Shown one piece after another: positions 58,870 to 64,000 of a stretch of DNA of 64,000 nucleotides. Where the stretch lies: assembly GCA_902601785.1 (NCBI GenBank), contig CACKOH010000003.1:1-64000 (forward strand), given 5' to 3'. The DNA comes from an uncultured Pelagibacteraceae bacterium (GTDB taxonomy: Bacteria; Pseudomonadota; Alphaproteobacteria; Pelagibacterales; Pelagibacteraceae). Under the pieces are notes generated by a model. It made no database searches. It saw only the letters and a list, made by a program, of their open reading frames with translations, and was not told where the DNA came from. The translations under genes and the position numbers were made by a program. The stretch's first letter is position 1; each line of letters starts with the position of its first letter.

Positions 58870-60198
58870 TTATTTATTACATTCCTTTTCAAGCCAATTA
58901 GCAATACCTAAAAATCTATGATCATCAAATCTTGCACCTATTAACTGAACTCCTAAAGGTAAATTGCCTTCTCCTTGAAGAACAGGAAGAGAAATACATG
59001 GTGTTCCCAAATACGACCAGACTTTGTTAAATTCAGCAGTTCCAGTACTTTTTAATCCTTTGGGGGCAACACCTGGACTTGATGGCGATAACACTCCATG
59101 ATAATCCTCAAAAACTTCCTGATATGACTCATAACTTCTTTTCATAAAATCAATTGCTTCAGCATATTCTTTTGCAGAATGTTTATTACCTTTTGCAATC
59201 GCATCTTGCATATATTTAGATAATTTTTTTTTATACTTTTTGTAATAAAGAGCAAAATTGTTTGCTAAATCCGTCTCATGAATTATCTGATGATACTTGT
59301 GAATATCTTTGAAATAAGAAGGCGTATCAAACAATTCAATATTATTTTTGAACGATTTTATAAAATATTCAAATGCTTCCCTCGATTTTTTTTCAATAAT
59401 TTTCCAATGTTCAGTTTTATAAAAAATAAATTTTGGTTCAAATAAAGGCCCTTTTTTTACTTCATCCAACATGTTTTCCGTTGAATAGTGTACGGTTGCG
59501 CTATCGTAGTTATCTTTCTTAATTAAAACTTTCGCAAGAAGTGCTACATCTTCAACTGATCTTCCAAATACACCTATATGATCTAATTTTTCAGATGTTT
59601 TAAGAACACCGTTTCTGGAAATTAATCCATAAGTAGGTTTGTATCCAACTACACCACAATATGAGGCGGGTCTAATAACAGATCCACCAGTTTGAGAACC
59701 AATAGATAATGGAGCCATAAAAGAGGCTACTGAGGCTGCAGATCCACTGGATGATCCTCCTGGTGTTCTTGTATAGTCATGAGGATTTGTAGTTTTAGAT
59801 GGCCCAAGATAAGCTAGCTCAGATGTTGCTGTTTTGCCCATTACTATTGCCCCTGCAGAAAGTAATAGATCAACTATTTCAGCATTCTGTGAATAAGATT
59901 TTCCTTTTCTAATTACAGTCCCACACTCAGTTGGCATATCAAGAGTGCCTATAATATCTTTTACAGCTACTGGAATTCCATGAAGTGGTCCTGTTGGTTT
60001 TCCAGATCTTCTATGCTCATCTGCTTCAGCAGCTTTTTCTAGTAAAAGTTTTTTATTAAAATGTACCCAAGCCTTAACGTCTTTTTCAAATTCATTTACT
60101 CTCTCTATATATTTCTTACAAATTTCAACTGATGTTAATTGAGAGTCTTTTATATTCGAAACAAGTTCCTCAACTTTTAACGAAAGGATGTCTGTCAT
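58870..60198 (-). CDS. Amidase-signature family protein
   Basis: GIPVAVKDIIGT (Lys), TRTPGGSSSGSAASVA, IGSQTGGSVIRPASYCGVVGYKPTYG. Confidence 0.92.
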   Translation of the reverse strand: MTDILSLKVEELVSNIKDSQLTSVEICKKYIERVNEFEKDVKAWVHFNKKLLLEKAAEADEHRRSGKPTGPLHGIPVAVKDIIGTLDMPTECGTVIRKGKSYSQNAEIVDLLLSAGAIVMGKTATSELAYLGPSKTTNPHDYTRTPGGSSSGSAASVASFMAPLSIGSQTGGSVIRPASYCGVVGYKPTYGLISRNGVLKTSEKLDHIGVFGRSVEDVALLAKVLIKKDNYDSATVHYSTENMLDEVKKGPLFEPKFIFYKTEHWKIIEKKSREAFEYFIKSFKNNIELFDTPSYFKDIHKYHQIIHETDLANNFALYYKKYKKKLSKYMQDAIAKGNKHSAKEYAEAIDFMKRSYESYQEVFEDYHGVLSPSSPGVAPKGLKSTGTAEFNKVWSYLGTPCISLPVLQGEGNLPLGVQLIGARFDDHRFLGIANWLEKECNK

Positions 60199-60204
60199 TT
60201 TATT

Positions 60205-61566
60205 TTATTGCGCAAATAAAGTTTCTGGTAACCATAAAGCTATTGCTGGAAACATATACATTAAAAACATTGCAAAAATAACAATTCCTAAGAATGGCAT
60301 TATCCCTCTGAATATTTCCATCAGTTCTACGTTTGTTTTTTGAACTCCTTTTAGATAGTAGGCAGACATAGCCATGGGGGGAGTTAAAAAAGATGTTTGC
60401 AAATTTAAAGCTATTAACATTGCAAAGAAATATGGATTAACTCCAAAAATTTCTAGTAGTGGTAAAAATATAGGAACAAAAATAATTAAAATTTCAGTCC
60501 ATTCCAATGGCCATCCTAAAAGAAAAATAATTATTTGAGTAATTACTAAAAATTGCCATGTTGAAATATTTATAGATGTGAAAAAATGCTCAAAAACTTC
60601 ATGACCACCTAAATAAGAAAATACAGATGAAAAAGTCCAAGAACCAATGAATAACCACATAATCATTGCGGTTGTTTTTGCAGTTAAAAATACAGATTCT
60701 TTAAAGTTTTGCCATTTAAGAGTTTTATAAAACCATGATAAAATTAGCGCTCCAAATGCTCCAGCAGCAGCAGCTTCTGCAGGTGTGGCTATACCAGCTA
60801 AAATAGTTCCAAGCACTAACATAATTAATCCAAATAAAGGTACAAACGAAACCAACACTTCTTTTAAAATTTCAGCTCTTGGCGGAATATCCTCCTCAGG
60901 AGGTCTAGGTGCTATTGATGGGTTTAACCAAGCTCTAAAAACTGCATAACCAATATATAAACCTGCTAATAATAAACCTGGAAAAATAGCAGCTGCAAAA
61001 AGTCTTAGTGGGGAAAGTTGCGCGATAACTGAATAAACAATTAACATAATACTTGGAGGAATTAAGATTCCTAAACACCCTCCAGAACAAATAATACCTG
61101 ATGCAAATTTTTTGTCATAACCTGCTTTAACCATCGCAGGCCAAGCTAATAATCCCATTAAAGTTACAACTGCTCCAATAATACCTGTTGCTGTCGAAAA
61201 TAATGTACAAGTTATCAAGGCTGCTACCGCCATCGATGCAGGTAATCTGTGAGCTGCTAATCTGATTGCAAAAAATAATTTTGCAACTATCCCAGCTCTC
61301 TCAACTAAATAACCCATAAATAAAAATAAAGGTACTGCGGTAAGTACATTGTTATCCATTACTGTATAAGTATTTTGAACAAAGAGTTGGAATATTCGGT
61401 TATCAAAAATATGCTCCATCATGGTCGCATCGTAATAAGCGTAATAGCCAAAACCGATTCCCATTGCCATTAAAGTAAAGGCAATTGGAAAACCTAAAAG
61501 AACCGCAAAAAGAAAAATTCCCATCATTAAAATAGCAACTTCTGGATTTGTTAAACTAAACAACAT
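60205..61566 (-). CDS. TRAP transporter large permease (DctM family)
   Basis: FLFMGYLVERAGI, CSGGCLGILIPPSIMLIVYSV, ATPAEAAAAGAFGALIL. Confidence 0.94.
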   Translation of the reverse strand: MLFSLTNPEVAILMMGIFLFAVLLGFPIAFTLMAMGIGFGYYAYYDATMMEHIFDNRIFQLFVQNTYTVMDNNVLTAVPLFLFMGYLVERAGIVAKLFFAIRLAAHRLPASMAVAALITCTLFSTATGIIGAVVTLMGLLAWPAMVKAGYDKKFASGIICSGGCLGILIPPSIMLIVYSVIAQLSPLRLFAAAIFPGLLLAGLYIGYAVFRAWLNPSIAPRPPEEDIPPRAEILKEVLVSFVPLFGLIMLVLGTILAGIATPAEAAAAGAFGALILSWFYKTLKWQNFKESVFLTAKTTAMIMWLFIGSWTFSSVFSYLGGHEVFEHFFTSINISTWQFLVITQIIIFLLGWPLEWTEILIIFVPIFLPLLEIFGVNPYFFAMLIALNLQTSFLTPPMAMSAYYLKGVQKTNVELMEIFRGIMPFLGIVIFAMFLMYMFPAIALWLPETLFAQ

Positions 61567-62149
61567 CTTTTTGTTCCTCCGCTTTTGATTGTCTCATTAA
61601 TACCTGCTCGGTTTCCTCTGCAACAACCATTCTTGATGGCCAATGACCTGTCCTTATACAAATAATTGATCTAAAAACTTCACTAACTCCTTGGATAATT
61701 AAAAGAACACCAGCACAAGGTATCATTGATTTAACCATATAAATTTGAATTTGCGCAGGGCTGCTCCAACTAGTTTCTTTAATTTTCCAAGCCATTGCGG
61801 CGTATTCATAACCATAAAAAGCTAAAGCAATTACTCCAGGAAAAAAGAAGATAAAGTATAGAACTAAATCTATCCAAGCCTGAGTTCTTTCTTTAAATAA
61901 TCTATAAATTACATCTCCTCTTACATGTGCTTCTGTAGCTAAACAGTACGCACCTGACATCATTAGTATTGCACCATACATCTGCATACTAAAATCAAAA
62001 TTCCATAAGGTTGGCTTATTAAAAGCATAAGCCATAATAACTTCGTAAACAGTACCGCCCATTAAAATTACGATACACCAAGAAAATGCCTTACCCATTG
62101 AGGTACTAAGTGTGTCGGCAAATTTAATGAATGATTCCATCGTCAACAA
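61556..62149 (-). CDS. TRAP transporter small permease (DctQ family)
   Basis: Four-TM protein next to dctM/dctP; NKPTLWNFDFSMQMYGAILMMSGAYCLATEAHVRGDVIY. Confidence 0.9.
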   Translation of the reverse strand: MLTMESFIKFADTLSTSMGKAFSWCIVILMGGTVYEVIMAYAFNKPTLWNFDFSMQMYGAILMMSGAYCLATEAHVRGDVIYRLFKERTQAWIDLVLYFIFFFPGVIALAFYGYEYAAMAWKIKETSWSSPAQIQIYMVKSMIPCAGVLLIIQGVSEVFRSIICIRTGHWPSRMVVAEETEQVLMRQSKAEEQKDVV

Positions 62150-62166
62150 ATATATTAAATTAACAC

Positions 62167-62199
62167 AAAAAAAAAGGGGGTTTTTTAAACCCCCTTTTT
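62167..62199 (-). terminator. Intrinsic terminator/attenuator downstream of dctP, upstream of dctQ
   Basis: A-tract, then GGGGGTTT (62176-62183), TTT loop, AAACCCCC (62187-62194), then TTTTT; can act on both strands. Confidence 0.85.
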
Positions 62200-62217
62200 A
62201 AATTTGATAAAAGCTAA

Positions 62218-63378
62218 TTAAATTTTAACTTTTGCAATTGGACCAAACTCATTTTCATAAGCTAATTTGTAGTTCGGTTGATTCATCAACAGATACTTCA
62301 TAGTTCTCTTAGCGTATGCTTTTTGTGAGTCTACTACTTTCTTGAAGAAAGCATCTTTACCAGAAAACTCACCAATGACCTTATCCCAACCTTTTAGTTG
62401 TTCAGCTAAGATAGCGTCAGATGTTTGGTAAACATTAACCTTATGCTCATTCATCAATTTAGCTAAGTCAGTTGAATATCTAACTAAAGCTTTGAAGTAG
62501 TTATCTGAATTTGCAGCATATGCAGCATTTCTCAAGATAGCTTGATGAGAAGGTGAAAGGCTATTTAGTCTCTTAGTATTCATAGGAATTTCAAACATTT
62601 CCTGAGATTGGTGGAAACTTCCTAAGTGATAGTGTTTAGAGACATCTTGCATTCCAAACTGTGAGTCTGATGTTGGGTTGTTAAACTCTGCAGCATCAAT
62701 CAGACCAGTTTTCATAGCTGGTTGGATTTCACCACCAGGCAATTGTCTTACGACCATTCCCATAGCGGTTAAAACGTTAGTCGCTAAACCAACTGTTCTA
62801 TACTTCATACCTTTAACATCAGATACTTTTGTTACGTTCTTTTTAAACCAACCAAATGGTTGAGCTGGCATAGGCATATGGAAGAAACCTGTGTAATTAA
62901 ATCCTACACTTGCTACTGCTTCTTCATATAACTTTCTTCCTCCACCATACTCCATCCAAGCCATAACTTCTTGAGATGACATACCGTATGAAGGACCAGT
63001 TCCAAAAAGTGAAGCTGCTGGATTTTTTCCGTACCAGTATGCAGTCACCCAGTGACCCATATCTACTACTCCAGAACTTACCGCTTGTCCGATTTCAGAA
63101 GTCTTAACAACTGCACCGACTGGTTGAACGTCAATTTTTAGTTTTCCGTCTGACATATCGCTAACCATTTTTGCGTAGTCTGACGCCATTTCAAAAAAGA
63201 TGTTAGCGCCTGAAGGCCAAGCTGCTTGCATCTTTAGAGTAATGTGACCAGCTCCCAAAGCAAGATTCGGCATTGCTACAGCTGCTGTTGCTGCTGCACC
63301 AGTTGCTGCTGCTGCTTTGAAGAACTTTCGTCTTGAAGGTGTTTTTGCACCTTTTAATGATTTTTTATTTTTAATCAT
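62218..63378 (-). CDS. TRAP transporter substrate-binding protein (DctP family, Tat-type signal)
   Basis: SRRKFFKAAAATGAAATAAVAMPNLALG twin-Arg leader; SSGVVDMGHWVTAYWYGKNP; strong RBS GAGGAGAG before ATG. Confidence 0.93.
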   Translation of the reverse strand: MIKNKKSLKGAKTPSRRKFFKAAAATGAAATAAVAMPNLALGAGHITLKMQAAWPSGANIFFEMASDYAKMVSDMSDGKLKIDVQPVGAVVKTSEIGQAVSSGVVDMGHWVTAYWYGKNPAASLFGTGPSYGMSSQEVMAWMEYGGGRKLYEEAVASVGFNYTGFFHMPMPAQPFGWFKKNVTKVSDVKGMKYRTVGLATNVLTAMGMVVRQLPGGEIQPAMKTGLIDAAEFNNPTSDSQFGMQDVSKHYHLGSFHQSQEMFEIPMNTKRLNSLSPSHQAILRNAAYAANSDNYFKALVRYSTDLAKLMNEHKVNVYQTSDAILAEQLKGWDKVIGEFSGKDAFFKKVVDSQKAYAKRTMKYLLMNQPNYKLAYENEFGPIAKVKI

Positions 63379-63541
63379 TTTGTTCTCTCCTCTAGTTAAT
63401 TAACTGCGCGAAGTTAAACATAGATTCACAATAGAGTCTTTCTAAAAAGTCGGACGTTTTGCCCCTTATGACGATTTATTCAATTGCAGATTGTATTTTA
63501 ATTGTTTGTATTAAATTAAATTAATTCTGTAGAATTTATTA

Positions 63542-64000
63542 ATGAAATCTAACAAAAATTCCGACTCTATTTCTGCAAATGCAATGGCTGCTACTTCACA
63601 CCCTCTTGCAACTGAGGAGGCCCTTAATATTCTAAAAAAGGGTGGAAATGCAGTAGATGCTGCAATTGCAGCATCAATTTGTTTGTCAGTCGTAGAACCA
63701 AATTCAACTGGTATTGGTGGTGATTGTTTTGCAATAGTTAAAATGGAAAATAAAGATCCAATTTCCTACAATGGATCAGGTATCGCTCCTAAAAAAGCTA
63801 ACTTTGAATTTTTTGAAAGTAAAAACATTGATAAAATAGAGTTAACAACTCCTTATTCCGTAACTATTCCTGGAGCCCTTGATGCTTGGAAAACTATTCA
63901 CGACGAGCATGGCAAGTTAGACTTTGAGGAGTTATTTTTAAATTCGATTAATTATGCTGAGAATGGATATAATGTAACTAAAAAAGTTTCTGAAGCTTGG
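63542..64000 (+). CDS. ggt: Gamma-glutamyltransferase family protein, 3' end cut by window
   Basis: Translated from 63542: MAATSHPLATEEALNILKKGGNAVDAAIAASICLSVVEPNSTGIGGDCFAIV. Confidence 0.88.
   Translation, partial: MKSNKNSDSISANAMAATSHPLATEEALNILKKGGNAVDAAIAASICLSVVEPNSTGIGGDCFAIVKMENKDPISYNGSGIAPKKANFEFFESKNIDKIELTTPYSVTIPGALDAWKTIHDEHGKLDFEELFLNSINYAENGYNVTKKVSEAW

Overview
This is a low-GC, densely packed alphaproteobacterial chromosome segment. Gene content, codon usage and synteny strongly suggest SAR11 / Pelagibacterales. It is mostly core metabolism: agmatine-derived polyamine genes, lysK-pyrD-rpmB, hisC/tyrA, metXW, rplU-rpmA-obgE-proBA-nadD-rsfS-ctpA-rppH, atpHAGDC, priA, a TCA supercluster (sdhCDAB-mmsA-mdh-sucCDAB-lpdA), asd, a DMSP-demethylation-like cluster (dmdA-like / alpha-beta hydrolase / dmdB / dmdC), leuCDB, ffh-rpsP-trmD-rplS, dapF-ftsY, and a TRAP transporter with an amidase and a partial ggt. 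I see no CRISPR array, transposon, prophage, rRNA or tRNA gene. The most noteworthy items are: (1) a junction near 711-716 where two divergent genes (an ActR/RegA-type response regulator and a deoxyhypusine-synthase-like gene) have both lost their 5' parts, which is either a real deletion or an assembly/amplification chimera; (2) a clear SAM-II riboswitch upstream of metX; (3) an unexplained three-hairpin intergenic region between ffh and dapF; (4) an uncharacterised alpha/beta hydrolase inside the dmd cluster; (5) repeat-built acidic/Ala-Pro-Lys tails on ribosomal proteins S16 and L19; (6) a near-perfect intrinsic terminator between the TRAP binding-protein gene and its permease genes. I did not find convincing evidence of an entirely new multi-gene system.
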